This document shows, piece after piece, positions 35,327 to 45,355 of a stretch of 64,000 bases of DNA. The DNA lies in the NCBI GenBank assembly GCA_900553895.1, contig USFB01000004.1, positions 1 to 64,000 of the forward strand, read 5' to 3'. Source of the DNA: an uncultured bacterium. GTDB taxonomy: Bacteria > Cyanobacteriota > Vampirovibrionia > Gastranaerophilales > Gastranaerophilaceae. The translations under genes and the position numbers were made by a program. How positions within the stretch are numbered: position 1 is the stretch's first letter; the number at the start of each line of letters is the position of its first letter. Under the pieces are notes generated by a model, which was not told the origin of the DNA, did not search any database, and saw only the letters and a list, made by a program, of their open reading frames with translations.

Positions 35327-35360
35327 AAAAAACTTTCTGTAAAATTACAGAAAGTTTTTT
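35327..35360. terminator. Bidirectional terminator after the RpaB-like gene
   Basis: AAAAAACTTTCTGTAA and TTACAGAAAGTTTTTT form a 16-bp perfect stem that supplies a T run in both directions. It ends the minus-strand regulator gene and would also stop leftward or rightward read-through. Confidence 0.85.
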
Positions 35361-35377
35361 CTTTATTCATATTAAAA

Positions 35378-36172
35378 CTAATTTATTCTTTGGAACATAT
35401 AACCAATACCACGAGCAGTTAAGATAAGTTCAGGATTAGTTGGGTCCGTTTCCAATTTAGAACGCAATCTTGAAATGTGAACGTCAACAACACGAGTATC
35501 AATTCTGTGATCTGCAGGATAAGACCATACATGTTGCAAGATTTCGTTTCTTGAATATGCTTGACCAGAATTGTTCACAAGTAATTCCAATAAACTGAAT
35601 TCCATGCCAGTAAGTCTTATTCTCTCGTTCTTTCTATAAACCTGTCTTCTTGCAGTATCAATTTTAATAGCACCAGTTGTAATAATATTTTTATTACCCT
35701 TAGATGAGCCTGAACCTGAAGCAGGAGCACCAGCTGAAGAAGCCGGGATAATAACATCTTTGCTAATAGTTCTTCTTAATACTGCCTTTACACGAGCTTC
35801 CAATTCTTTAGGGCTGAACGGTTTAATTACATAATCATCTGCACCCAATTCTAAGCCGGTGATTCTTTCTGAAACGTCACCCAATGCTGTTAAAATAATA
35901 ATCGGAACATCAGAAGTTCTTCTGATTTCTCTGGTTACACCGTAACCGTCCATTTTTGGCATCATGACATCTAATACAACTAAATCAGGGTTAGTTTTGT
36001 TGAACACTTCAACAGCTTCTTCACCGTCTTCAGCAGTTACAACATCATAGCCAACCATTTTAAGACGAGTTTCCAGGATTCTTCTGATACTTGCTTCATC
36101 ATCAGCTACCAATATCTTTTGACGAGTTTCTCCTTCGCTCATCTCTTCTTGCAATTCTTCATTTTCTGCCAT
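35378..36172 (-). CDS. rpaB: OmpR-family response regulator, RpaB-like
   Basis: The receiver domain (about 18-130) has DDEASIRR, the phospho-acceptor Asp68 in LVVLDVMMPKMDGYG, the Thr in IILTALGD and the Lys in YVIKPFSPKELEARV. A Gly/Ser linker (about 145-160) joins the winged-helix domain (about 165-262), which ends HISRLRSKLETDPTNPELILTARGIGYMF. The extended linker and length resemble cyanobacterial RpaB (Ycf27), an essential regulator of stress and envelope genes. The symbol is by similarity. No kinase gene is adjacent. AAAGGTGG precedes the ATG. Confidence 0.75.
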   Translation of the reverse strand: MAENEELQEEMSEGETRQKILVADDEASIRRILETRLKMVGYDVVTAEDGEEAVEVFNKTNPDLVVLDVMMPKMDGYGVTREIRRTSDVPIIILTALGDVSERITGLELGADDYVIKPFSPKELEARVKAVLRRTISKDVIIPASSAGAPASGSGSSKGNKNIITTGAIKIDTARRQVYRKNERIRLTGMEFSLLELLVNNSGQAYSRNEILQHVWSYPADHRIDTRVVDVHISRLRSKLETDPTNPELILTARGIGYMFQRIN

Positions 36173-36377
36173 GCTACCACCTTTAAACTTGTATTTACAA
36201 AAATTTGAAATTCTTAATATTTATACATATATCTTAATAGAATTTAAAGATTTTTGCAAGTGGTAAAAGTAAAAAATTCAGAATGTTGATGAAAAGCTTT
36301 AACCAAATTTTAATTAAGTGTATTTTATACTCTTCTTAAATCATCCAAAAGTATTAGTATTATTTGCTTACAAACCA

Positions 36378-36406
36378 TTGAGAAAATATTAAGTGTATGT
36401 TATAAT
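36378..36406 (+). promoter_or_regulatory. Promoter of the phosphodiester glycosidase gene
   Basis: TTGAGA (36378-36383), a 17-nt spacer and TATAAT (36401-36406) predict a start near 36413, so the message has a leader of about 165 nt. Confidence 0.75.
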
Positions 36407-36412
36407 AAAAGT

Positions 36413-36567
36413 AGAAAGAGTAACTATCTTTTGAATACTGTTAAAAAACAGAGAAAGGAACGGTAAATTAAAAAAGTTTTCTGCAAGTAATGAAATTTAC
36501 CCCCGAAAGAGTGTTATAGCCCCACACCACTCTCAAATAAAAAAGGTATCCTGTAACTTAAAAGCAA
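36413..36567 (+). ncRNA. Structured 5' leader of the phosphodiester glycosidase gene
   Basis: Three stems can be drawn: CTGTT/AACAG (36438-36451), GGTAAATT/AATTTACC (36462-36469 with 36494-36501) and AGAGTG/CACTCT (36508-36513 with 36528-36533, 14-nt loop). An A-rich stretch then leads to GGTATCC and the start codon. The end resembles a pseudoknot-type regulatory RNA, but it does not match a class I can name. Confidence 0.4.
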
Positions 36568-36579
36568 ATGGTGAAAGCG

Positions 36580-37815
36580 ATGGATACGATATTAGTAAAC
36601 AGATTACAAAGACCCCAATTAGAAAAAACTGCAACGAGTGCAGCAGGAATCGGTATTGCGATATGCTTGATGCTCTCTCAGAATTTACTGATATCTGCCA
36701 AAGACATTCATGTAGAAAACTTAACTGGTATTTCACCAAGTTTAAATTATATTCAAGAAAGACAGCAAGAACAAGAAATTGCATTTGAACAAGAAATTTC
36801 AAAAAAATATAGAAATTCAAAAGTAGTTAGTGTTGAGAAAGGCGTTAAACATGTCAGAATGATAAGATTTTATAATAATAAACCCGTCCGAATTAATATA
36901 GTCGAATTATCAAAGGGTGTAAATGAGGATTTAGTAGTAGAACCGGCGATTGCATCAGAAACTTTAGCCTCAAGGACAAAAATTTCAAATATAGCAAATA
37001 GAGAAAACGCAATAGTTGCAATCAATGGTGGATACTTCAAACCTCAAACAGGCGTTCCATTAGGAACTTTAATGATAAACAAAAAAGTTTACACCGGTCC
37101 AATTTATGACAGAGTGGCTATGGGAATTTTCGATAACGGATTTGATATGGCTAGAGTTCAACTTAGAGCTCAAGTAGAAACAAACAAAGGAGGGTTAAAA
37201 ATTGATAATATCAATCAGCCTAGAATGTTGTCAACTCATACAATCGTTTATACGCCGGATTGGGGCGAGTATTCTCCGCCTTGTCCAAAGTATGGGCTTC
37301 AGATAGTTGTCGAAAATGGCAAAGCAACGAGAATTTCTTACGGAGCAAATAGAATACCTCAAAACGGATTTGTTATTGTTGGTGCAGAAAAAAACTTAAA
37401 CAGTATCAAAGATGCAAAAAGATACAAACTGAACATTAAAATTAACCCTGAGTGGAAAGACGTTAATCATATCATAAGTGGCGGACCGTATTTGATAAAA
37501 AATGGTGATATCTATGTTGATATGACCGCGCAAAAACTCGGCTCAATCGGTGGCAGAAACCCAAGAACTGCAATAGGATACACAAGAGATAACCATCTAA
37601 TTATGTTGACAGCCGACGGCAGGGAAGGTTCATCAATAGGCTTAACGCTTGTAGAACTCGCTAATTTGATGAAAGAACTCGGTTGTGTAAATGCAATGAA
37701 CTTAGATGGCGGCGGTTCAACGGTTATGTTTGTCAAAGGACAAGTTGTCAATAAACCCGCTATACAAGGCGGTATCCCTCTTTCTCACACCTTAACAGTA
37801 AGAAAGATAAGCTAA
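36580..37815 (+). CDS. Exported phosphodiester glycosidase-family (NAGPA) protein
   Basis: The NAGPA domain cleaves or binds sugar-phosphodiesters; bacterial members act on surface polymers. Key segments are AIVAINGGYFKPQTGVPLG, GGRNPRTAIGYTRDNHLI and the C-terminal GCVNAMNLDGGGSTVMFV (about residues 370-390), the catalytic GG motif region. A hydrophobic anchor or uncleaved signal lies near residues 18-38. I prefer ATG 36580, 5 nt after GGTGA; ATG 36568 is possible. It is expressed from its own promoter with a structured leader. Confidence 0.82.
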   Translation: MDTILVNRLQRPQLEKTATSAAGIGIAICLMLSQNLLISAKDIHVENLTGISPSLNYIQERQQEQEIAFEQEISKKYRNSKVVSVEKGVKHVRMIRFYNNKPVRINIVELSKGVNEDLVVEPAIASETLASRTKISNIANRENAIVAINGGYFKPQTGVPLGTLMINKKVYTGPIYDRVAMGIFDNGFDMARVQLRAQVETNKGGLKIDNINQPRMLSTHTIVYTPDWGEYSPPCPKYGLQIVVENGKATRISYGANRIPQNGFVIVGAEKNLNSIKDAKRYKLNIKINPEWKDVNHIISGGPYLIKNGDIYVDMTAQKLGSIGGRNPRTAIGYTRDNHLIMLTADGREGSSIGLTLVELANLMKELGCVNAMNLDGGGSTVMFVKGQVVNKPAIQGGIPLSHTLTVRKIS

Positions 37816-37860
37816 AATTACATTCCATAATACATTAAATCCCCTATGGAAGTAAAAACT

Positions 37861-37890
37861 ACCCCTTTTCTGAATAATCAGAAAAGGGGT
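37861..37890 (+). terminator. Terminator after the glycosidase gene
   Basis: ACCCCTTTTCTGA and TCAGAAAAGGGGT form a 13-bp perfect stem with loop ATAA, followed by a broken T tract. Confidence 0.75.
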
Positions 37891-38063
37891 TTGAGTATGT
37901 TTTTCTTTTATAAGCTATGCAAAAGTTTTTATAACTATTTCCTTATTCTAAAAGTATTACTGTTACTTTTCTAAATAAAAAATGCTTAACATTGTAACAT
38001 ATTTTTTATATAAGGGTTGTATAAGTAAGAAAAAGAGTTAAACTGATAGTAGAGGTTAAACAA

Positions 38064-38429
38064 ATGAGCGCAATATCACATATCAATACATCGGATTACT
38101 CACATTTACTCGATAGCGTACAAATTGCTAAAAACTACAATGCGCCGACAGACAGAGGTGCTGAACGTGGAGCGTTAATTGCGCCAAACGAACCAACGCA
38201 AAGTATTGATTTAAACGGTTATTATGAAAATGTACCTGCTCCATCAGGTGACATCATCCAAACCGCTTCTGAAAATGTTTCAAAAGCGGCTAACGACTTA
38301 AATAACGCTATGGTTGCAGCATTAGAAAACGGCTATACCGTACAAGATGCAGTAAACATTCAGCAAGCAAAAGCTGCTTATGAAGCAAATTACAAAGTTG
38401 CTCAATCTACATTTGAAGTTGCAGTTTAA
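38064..38429 (+). CDS. Small helical hypothetical protein
   Basis: I do not recognise this 121-residue protein. The C-terminal 60 residues form a long amphipathic helix pair (ASENVSKAANDLNNAMVAAL, then IQQAKAAYEANYKVAQST) reminiscent of the D0 helices of flagellar rod and hook proteins, but this is only a look-alike. The N-terminal half is polar and Pro/Asn-rich. GAGG precedes the ATG. Its stop nearly touches that of the convergent gene. Confidence 0.55.
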   Translation: MSAISHINTSDYSHLLDSVQIAKNYNAPTDRGAERGALIAPNEPTQSIDLNGYYENVPAPSGDIIQTASENVSKAANDLNNAMVAALENGYTVQDAVNIQQAKAAYEANYKVAQSTFEVAV

Positions 38430-39040
38430 TGAATTAAAAAATAAACTTCATTATAGAAACGCATAATAAATAGAATTATCAAAAGCAAGATGATTAGCAT
38501 AATAGCTTGCGGAGATTTCCAATCAAAGTATTCATGCGTATGGAAAACTCTGTCTGAATATGTTTCAGCAACATGAACCAAATACAAAACATTGAATAAT
38601 ACCATGTAGTACGGGTTAAATCTTAATGCTACATCGTAAGTTTTTTGCGTATATTTTTGAATAATTCTCAACACTCTATAAGATAAAGCTATATAAAGCA
38701 AACATTGCAACACAGAGAATATCAATAAATATGCAGGGTGTTTATAAAACATAAACAAATAAAATCCGCCGTTTAATGCCAGCAACATAACTAGCCAATT
38801 GAGTTTAATGCCGTCTTTTGGTTTTGAAGTTAAATCATTGATGGCTTTTGCGTTAATGAAAAACCAAATTGTAGAAAAGAAACCAAGAGTCAGAACATCT
38901 ATCGCCAAAAAAGGCGCAAGTTCTTTAAACTTAAGATTTGGAAGCTCTGGTTCTTTAAACAAAGCATCACATTTTTCACATTTTAGAGCATCGCTCGCAA
39001 TAAGATTTCCGCAAAACGGACAATTAATTTGTTCAGTCAT
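38426..39040 (-). CDS. Zinc-ribbon multi-pass membrane protein
   Basis: A zinc ribbon at the N-terminus (INCPFCGN, then LKCEKCDALF) is followed by six or so hydrophobic segments between residues 45 and 200. Such fusions of a cytoplasmic zinc ribbon to membrane helices are common conserved hypotheticals; the function is unknown. Start 39040 (MTEQINC) follows GAGAGAGG; the longer frame reaches into nth. It lies directly downstream of nth on the same strand. Confidence 0.65.
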   Translation of the reverse strand: MTEQINCPFCGNLIASDALKCEKCDALFKEPELPNLKFKELAPFLAIDVLTLGFFSTIWFFINAKAINDLTSKPKDGIKLNWLVMLLALNGGFYLFMFYKHPAYLLIFSVLQCLLYIALSYRVLRIIQKYTQKTYDVALRFNPYYMVLFNVLYLVHVAETYSDRVFHTHEYFDWKSPQAIMLIILLLIILFIMRFYNEVYFLIH

Positions 39041-39072
39041 AAAACCTCTCTCTGCACTAAAATTATAACATA

Positions 39073-39702
39073 CTATATAATTTTTGCACAGTACCTCGCA
39101 ATCGGACATTCTGAGCACTTCGGTTTAATTGGCTTACAGACATTTTGACCATGTGTTACAAGAAGCGTATTTATATCAATCCAATATTTTTGCGGTAGTT
39201 TTTCTCTTAAAGCAAACTCCGTTTCCTCAGGAGTTTTAGTTTTAATATATCCCAATCTGTTAAAAATTCTATGAACATGCACATCCACACAAATTGCGGG
39301 TTTATTAAAACCTAGTGACAAGACCAAATTCGCAGTTTTTCTACCAACACCTTTAAATTTAATTAAATCCTCAATTTCGTCAGGCACTTGACCATTTAAT
39401 TCCTCATCAATTGTTTTTGAAAGTTCTATAATTTGTCTTGCTTTATTTTCATAAAAACCGACAGGATAAATCGCTTTTGATAAATCTTCAACACTGACAT
39501 TTTTCATTTCTTTTGGTGTTTTTGCAAGCTCTAACATCCTTAAAGTCGCAGGATAAGTCGTTTTATCGTTTGTTCTAAGGCTCAAAATACAAGCAATAAG
39601 AACTAAATACGGATTTTTAAAGGAATCCATAAGTTTTACAAACTCACTTTGCGGTTGCTTGGCATTTTTCAATAAAGAAACTATTTTATCAATATCTGTC
39701 AT
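39073..39702 (-). CDS. nth: Endonuclease III
   Basis: Nth removes oxidised pyrimidines and cleaves at abasic sites. The helix-hairpin-helix FKGVGRKTANLVLSL (about 113-127) holds the catalytic Lys, and the catalytic Asp is in VDVHVHRIFNRLG. The C-terminal 4Fe-4S ligands appear as CKPIKPKCSECPIARYC. The 209 residues are the standard length. Its ATG overlaps the aminotransferase stop by 4 nt, so it is coupled to it. Confidence 0.93.
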   Translation of the reverse strand: MTDIDKIVSLLKNAKQPQSEFVKLMDSFKNPYLVLIACILSLRTNDKTTYPATLRMLELAKTPKEMKNVSVEDLSKAIYPVGFYENKARQIIELSKTIDEELNGQVPDEIEDLIKFKGVGRKTANLVLSLGFNKPAICVDVHVHRIFNRLGYIKTKTPEETEFALREKLPQKYWIDINTLLVTHGQNVCKPIKPKCSECPIARYCAKII

Positions 39703-40796
39703 TGTTTTAAACTCTTTATGTATTCCGAAATTTTATCCAAAGCAGGCTCTAAATTCTCGGCACAAAATCCAAGCCTTGCATAACCTTCCATTTCTAATGT
39801 TTCACCAGGAAGCAGTGCAACTCCTGTTGTTTTTTGCAATTCTTTACAGAAAGTACGAGAAGGAATATTCAAATTATATTTGATTAAAACTGTCGTTCCG
39901 CCTGTCGGTAAAACACAGTCTATATCTGGATTTCCACTAAGCCATTTTTTCAAAATTTCAAGCCCATTTTTCATTATTTTAAAGTTACGCTCAGCAATAG
40001 CTTCTCGACTTTCTATCGCAACAGATGCAAAATAATCATCTAAAATGCTAACACTGATTGTATTATATTGTCTTTGATGATTTATTTCGTTAATTAAATC
40101 AACTCTCCCAACAACCCAACCTACTCTAAGCCCCGGAAGTGAATACGTTTTAGACATACTTCCGACAGAAATACCTTTTTCATAAATATCAGCAATAGAA
40201 ACCGAATAAGGATTTCCATATAAATTCAAACCTCTATAAACTTCGTCAGACAAAATCCAAACATTATTTTTCTTAGCTATTTCGACAATTTTTTCCAACA
40301 TCCAATTTGGAATTACTGAGCCTGTCGGATTGTTTGGATTATTTAAACACAAAAGTTTTGTTTTTGAAGTTACTATTTTTTCTAATTCTTCTAAATCAGG
40401 TAACCAATTATTTTCTTCCCTCAAAAATAAAAGTTTAACATCACAACCTAAAGATTTTGGGATTGAATAATGTTGCTGATACGTTGGAACAATTGAAACA
40501 ACTTCATCGCCTTTTTCCAATAAAGATAAAAACACAAGCTGATTTGCACCAATTGCACCATGCGTAACAGTTATATTTTCTAAACCTTGATTTGTATAAA
40601 GCGATTGAATTGCAGTTTTTAAACGTTTAGAGCCTACAATGTCACCATAACCTAATTTAACATTAAAAATTTCATCAGAATTAAACGGTAGTTGATTTAT
40701 AGAAAGTGGTGCAATACAAGTTGTCGTAAGGTCATATTTTGCAGACGCTTCATACTTATTCATCCATTCTTCAATTTTAAAACTATCTATTTTCAT
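39699..40796 (-). CDS. Class I/II PLP-dependent aminotransferase
   Basis: Fold-type I aminotransferase: LNNPNNPTGSVIP, SDEVYRGLNL and SMSKTYSLPGLRVGWVVG with the PLP lysine. The start MKIDSFKIEEWMNKYE resembles a subgroup that includes capreomycidine synthase-like enzymes, but the true substrate cannot be told. I set the start at 40796, because an extended -10 box TGCTATCAT ends 6 nt upstream of that ATG and there is no ribosome site. It is coupled to nth. Confidence 0.8.
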   Translation of the reverse strand: MKIDSFKIEEWMNKYEASAKYDLTTTCIAPLSINQLPFNSDEIFNVKLGYGDIVGSKRLKTAIQSLYTNQGLENITVTHGAIGANQLVFLSLLEKGDEVVSIVPTYQQHYSIPKSLGCDVKLLFLREENNWLPDLEELEKIVTSKTKLLCLNNPNNPTGSVIPNWMLEKIVEIAKKNNVWILSDEVYRGLNLYGNPYSVSIADIYEKGISVGSMSKTYSLPGLRVGWVVGRVDLINEINHQRQYNTISVSILDDYFASVAIESREAIAERNFKIMKNGLEILKKWLSGNPDIDCVLPTGGTTVLIKYNLNIPSRTFCKELQKTTGVALLPGETLEMEGYARLGFCAENLEPALDKISEYIKSLKQ

Positions 40797-40802
40797 AAAA
40801 TA

Positions 40803-40811
40803 ATGATAGCA
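40803..40811 (-). promoter_or_regulatory. Extended -10 box of leaderless aminotransferase
   Basis: TGCTATCAT on the minus strand ends 6 nt before the ATG at 40796. Confidence 0.6.
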
Positions 40812-40894
40812 AAAAGCCAAAAATTTTTCATTATAATCAACCAACTATACTGTTGTAAACTCCTTAATTTATTGCTATTATATTCTTAATTCAA

Positions 40895-43800
40895 ATGAAA
40901 CAAATTTTTAATAAATATATAATACTGATTCTCGGAGTCTACGCTTTTTGGATAGGAGGAGTTCCCGTAATTTTTACGAAGGCACTCCCTGTTGTGTGCG
41001 AAAACATTAGCATAAACAGCAACTATAACGTAGAAATTCTTAACCCTAAATTAAGATTAAATATTTTACCAAAAGCACAATTCAACGCACAAAGAATTTC
41101 GATTGAAGATAAAAGTACTCAAAATATTTCAACAATTGATAACTTTAAAATTGATTTAAGACTTTTGCCGCTTTTGAGTGGCCGAGTGCATATTAACAGC
41201 ATTAGCGCAGACAATTTATTTCTAAAAGTCAATATTGATAAAGATATTGAACTTGACAAAGATTTTTTTAAAAATTTAGACAAATCTAAAATCAAATGCA
41301 ATATTTTAAAAATCAATGAGTTTTCTGTTATTCTTGCGCATAAGGGAACCCAAAAGCCTATTGTTTACAGCGGAAATGGTGTTTTCTTCAAGAAAAATCG
41401 CCGTTATTTAAAAGTTAATGCGGATACTAAATTTAATATTAACGATAAAATTTCTAACGCTGATATCAACCTGTATTTGCCTAAAAATAATGATATTAAC
41501 AAAAGTATTGTTGATATAAAAATTCAAAACCTTGATTTAGAACCAATTGGCGATTTTTTAAGACAATATTTACCTAACGATTTAATTGAAACAAAGGGTA
41601 TTATTAACATTTTTGTTGATAAACATAAACTAAATGCAGAGCTTAAAAATTGTGCAATCGTTATGAAAGATAGTGCAAAATCAATGATTTATCCTGAATT
41701 ATTAAACATTGATGCCGATTTTAACATAACAAGTAAAATTATTAATTTCAACACTGTTAATATTAATTCTAAAAATATTCACGCAATTTTAAACGGTTCA
41801 TTTTCAAATTATTTGGATAAATCTTTATCCGCAATAAATTTAAATGTACAGCTTGATAAATCCAAAGTAGAAGATATTGTAAACCTTCTTCCTCCAATTA
41901 TTGTTGAAGAATTTAATGTTTACAAACTAAAAAAATACAAATTTTTTGGTGACGTTATCGGAAATTTTTCAATTAAAGGTGACATATTTGAACCTGATAT
42001 AATCGGTGATATATTTATCGATAACGGAATATTAACAAAACCTATTCCTAACGCTAAAGGTGCTACAGTAAAACTTGAATTTACAGGCAGATATATCAAT
42101 TTTGATGTTTTTGTTCCGGCAGGCGGCGCAGAAAGAGTTTGGGTAAAAGGCGGTGTTGAATTATATAATGTAAAATACGCCGACATGCACATTTGGAGTA
42201 CGAAAAATGTTAATTTAGCAACCGCAGAAGAAAAAATTCTTCCAATACACGAAATTTTAAACTTCATAATCGGTCCTGTTCCTATTATGGATGTAAAAGG
42301 TCTTGGAAATATTGATATTATTGTAAAAGGAAACCGTAAAAACCCGCACGTTTGGGGAGATTTGAATTTTAGAAACGTAAAAACTTTCTTCAATGAAATT
42401 CCTAATCTTGTGTTGACTGACGCAGAAGCTACTTTGAAATTTGATGACGAAAATGCAACATTCGTCACTAAAAAAGGGTTGGTGAACGGCAAAGATATTT
42501 CTATAAACGGAACTTGCAACTTGTACGGTAAATTTGATTTTGATGTTAATACAAAAAATCAGGAAATCGCGTATTTATTTAATGCAATCCAAACAGCAAC
42601 GATGATTGACGATGTTAAAGCAATGTTACCGAAACTTGATGCAATGGATGGTTTGATTGATTTACAGTTAAAAGTTTATGGTGCTGTTAAAGATATTGAA
42701 GACTTGGCATTTAACAAAAATTTCTTTACAAAAGGTCAAATAAAATTACTTGGCAATAAGTTTGCCGTTCAAGGAATAGAAGTTAGAAATACAAAAGGTG
42801 TTTTGAATTTTGACGGACAAAACGCTTCTGCTGATGTAAGTTCATTTATCGGCGAATCTGCATTGAGCGCGAAAGCCTCTGTTAAAAACAATTTTGTTGA
42901 TGCTAATATTAGTATTCCAAAATTAAATCTTAACGATTTAACACCTAAAAAAAGTGATTTGCAAAATGATATCGGGAATATTTTTGTAAATGTTGTAGCC
43001 AAATATAAAGGCAAGCTTGACCCGATTGAATTAGACAAAGTCAGTTTTGTTGCAAAAATTCTTGGTGTTGCGCCAAATAACAAACTCAAAGTTTCAAACG
43101 GCGTTGTAAATCTGAATAATAACAAACTGAAAATTTCAAACATCAACGGCAGCCTTGCTGACAGCCAATTCAATGTAAATCTTGATATAGGAAATGTAAC
43201 AGGTAAACCTCACGTAAACGGAATAATCGGATTAAAATCGTTTGATTTATCTTGTATTAATACACTTTCGGAATATTCAATTATTCCAAAAGATATAAAA
43301 GCTACTTTAAACAAAGTTAAATTTAATGAAGGCAAAAAAATCAATCTTAATGCCAAAATCAACCATAACCGAATCAACGCGTATACTGATTTGGGCGGAT
43401 TGTCTTTTGTGTACACGCCACTTGAGCTTCCTGTAAAAATAATCAATGGTAGCCTTATCATGCGCAATAATGGATTAAGATTAAATAAAATTAATCTTCT
43501 TACTGATAATATGCCAATTCTTGTTGATGGCGAAGTTTATGATTTGTTTAACAAACAAAATTTTAATTTATACTTTAATTCTAAACCACGCCAAGATTTT
43601 ATAGATAAATACATTAACAAAAATCAAATTTATCCTGTAAAAGTAAAAGGTGACATTGTTTATTCTGCAAGAGCAAAAGGCGTTTTAAAAGATTTTGACT
43701 TAAAAACGAATATTAACATGGCGAAAGATTCTAGCATTTATCACCTCGGTGCGACTGTCGGTGATATTGAAAACGCAATTGTTTTAAATTTGGATACAAA

Positions 43801-45238
43801 AGTTCAAAACCAAAAAATCTTAAAAATCAGAGAATTTTCTTATGATAAAATCATTTCTTCACAAAGCGGTCGTGAAACAAGATTAAACATGCTTAAATCT
43901 CGTGGTGAAATAGATATTTTAAAAGACGATTTAGGGTTTAAAGATTTAATAATAAAAACCCACAACCCTACCGATGCAAGAATTTTTAACATTATATTCA
44001 GAAAACCTAATATTAAACAAGGTCAATTCACTTCTGATTTAAAAATCAACGGTAAAGCTACCGCACCAAAGCTTTTAGGAAACTTCCACATCTTTGAAAC
44101 AAACATTCCGTTTTTAGATACTACGATGAAAAATATTACATTTTTGTTCAAAGATAAAACAATTGACATTTATTCTATCGGTGAAGTTTTAGGTAATGAC
44201 GTTAAGATTCAAGCTGTATTGAAAAACAAATTAACTCCACCGTATTATGTTGAAAAAGCTGTTCTTAACACAAAACTCTTAGACTTAAACCACATTACAA
44301 ATTTAATAAAACTTTCTCAAGTTGATAATTCACAAAATTTTGATTCGCTTGAAGAATTTGATTTAGCGTCTATAGTTATCAAAAACATGAAAATGAACGC
44401 TGACAGTATTCATCTTAGAAACATCATAGCAGAAAACTTTGAAGCTACTGCGACTTTGAATGAAAAACAAGTTTTCAATGTACATAATTTCAAATTTGAT
44501 ATTGCAAACGGCAACTTGGGCGGAAGCTTTAATTATAACTTAAAAAACAACAATACAGGATTAAAGCTTAAAGCTCGTGACATTGATGCAAACGATTTAT
44601 CTATCGCATTATTTGATTTGAGAAACCAAATTTACGGCGATTTAACAGGTGACATAGCTTTATCTTGTAATGGTACTGATTTCGACCAATGTATGAAAAC
44701 CCTTAACGGCAACACAACCTTCAGCGTTGCAAACGGTAGGATGCCCAAACTGGGTTCTTTGGAATACTTGCTTAAAGCAGGGAACTTGGTAAAAGGCGGT
44801 TTAACAGGCATTTCTATTAACAGCGTAATTGATATTATCACACCGCTAAAAACTGGTGACTTCTCGGATATAATCGGGGATATTACAATTAAAGACGGTA
44901 TTGCAAATGATATTGAAATAACAACCAGAGGTAAAGATTTAAGCTTGTTTATTAGCGGAAAATATAATTTCTCAAACTCTAATGCTGAAATGGAAGTTTT
45001 AGGACTTTTGTCTAAAAAAATATCAACAATGTTCGGCCCGATTGGAAATGTATCATTAAACACTTTATTTAACGTTATTCCAGGTGTTGATTTAACAAAA
45101 GAAACTAAAGTATTAGAACATATAAATAGAATTCCGGGAATTGAATTATCCGACAAAGCTTACCGAAAATTTGTTGCCGAAATCAAAGGTAACATTAACG
45201 GCGATAATTATGTTACAAGCTTCAAGTGGATAAACTAG
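40895..45238 (+). CDS. AsmA/TamB-like envelope protein
   Basis: This 1447-residue protein has one N-terminal membrane anchor (about 5-30), then a very long periplasmic beta-rich body with repeated hydrophobic strands such as VKGLGNIDIIVKGNRKNPHV and VDGEVYDLFNKQNFNLYF. The C-terminal 250 residues match AsmA-type ends: NGRMPKLGSLEYLLKAGNL, then FSDIIGDITIKDGIANDI. AsmA, YhdP and TamB form bridges that carry phospholipids or assist outer membrane protein assembly between the two membranes. Lipid transport is thus likely but unproven. Confidence 0.75.
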   Translation: MKQIFNKYIILILGVYAFWIGGVPVIFTKALPVVCENISINSNYNVEILNPKLRLNILPKAQFNAQRISIEDKSTQNISTIDNFKIDLRLLPLLSGRVHINSISADNLFLKVNIDKDIELDKDFFKNLDKSKIKCNILKINEFSVILAHKGTQKPIVYSGNGVFFKKNRRYLKVNADTKFNINDKISNADINLYLPKNNDINKSIVDIKIQNLDLEPIGDFLRQYLPNDLIETKGIINIFVDKHKLNAELKNCAIVMKDSAKSMIYPELLNIDADFNITSKIINFNTVNINSKNIHAILNGSFSNYLDKSLSAINLNVQLDKSKVEDIVNLLPPIIVEEFNVYKLKKYKFFGDVIGNFSIKGDIFEPDIIGDIFIDNGILTKPIPNAKGATVKLEFTGRYINFDVFVPAGGAERVWVKGGVELYNVKYADMHIWSTKNVNLATAEEKILPIHEILNFIIGPVPIMDVKGLGNIDIIVKGNRKNPHVWGDLNFRNVKTFFNEIPNLVLTDAEATLKFDDENATFVTKKGLVNGKDISINGTCNLYGKFDFDVNTKNQEIAYLFNAIQTATMIDDVKAMLPKLDAMDGLIDLQLKVYGAVKDIEDLAFNKNFFTKGQIKLLGNKFAVQGIEVRNTKGVLNFDGQNASADVSSFIGESALSAKASVKNNFVDANISIPKLNLNDLTPKKSDLQNDIGNIFVNVVAKYKGKLDPIELDKVSFVAKILGVAPNNKLKVSNGVVNLNNNKLKISNINGSLADSQFNVNLDIGNVTGKPHVNGIIGLKSFDLSCINTLSEYSIIPKDIKATLNKVKFNEGKKINLNAKINHNRINAYTDLGGLSFVYTPLELPVKIINGSLIMRNNGLRLNKINLLTDNMPILVDGEVYDLFNKQNFNLYFNSKPRQDFIDKYINKNQIYPVKVKGDIVYSARAKGVLKDFDLKTNINMAKDSSIYHLGATVGDIENAIVLNLDTKVQNQKILKIREFSYDKIISSQSGRETRLNMLKSRGEIDILKDDLGFKDLIIKTHNPTDARIFNIIFRKPNIKQGQFTSDLKINGKATAPKLLGNFHIFETNIPFLDTTMKNITFLFKDKTIDIYSIGEVLGNDVKIQAVLKNKLTPPYYVEKAVLNTKLLDLNHITNLIKLSQVDNSQNFDSLEEFDLASIVIKNMKMNADSIHLRNIIAENFEATATLNEKQVFNVHNFKFDIANGNLGGSFNYNLKNNNTGLKLKARDIDANDLSIALFDLRNQIYGDLTGDIALSCNGTDFDQCMKTLNGNTTFSVANGRMPKLGSLEYLLKAGNLVKGGLTGISINSVIDIITPLKTGDFSDIIGDITIKDGIANDIEITTRGKDLSLFISGKYNFSNSNAEMEVLGLLSKKISTMFGPIGNVSLNTLFNVIPGVDLTKETKVLEHINRIPGIELSDKAYRKFVAEIKGNINGDNYVTSFKWIN

Positions 45239-45323
45239 ATTATACCAAACACACCCTATCTTTTATAAAGGTAATATTTCAAGCTGAGTTGGGCAAAATT
45301 TAAAAATTCAGATGAATGTTTAT

Positions 45324-45355
45324 GAAATAGAGTATTTTTCGCAATACACTATTTC
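45324..45355. terminator. Hairpin between convergent genes
   Basis: GAAATAG-A-GTATT and AATAC-A-CTATTTC form an imperfect 12-bp hairpin around TTTCGC. Its right arm overlaps the murF stop codon. It may terminate either gene weakly. Confidence 0.4.

Noticed and set aside
36500..36550. A preQ1-I riboswitch in the glycosidase leader
   Set aside because: A stem, loop and A-rich tail are present, but the loop and tail bases do not fit the consensus and the downstream gene has no link to queuosine.
38064..38429. The small helical protein as a flagellar rod protein
   Set aside because: Only a short helix pattern resembles D0 segments; the N-terminal signature of rod proteins is missing and it is far from the flagellar block.
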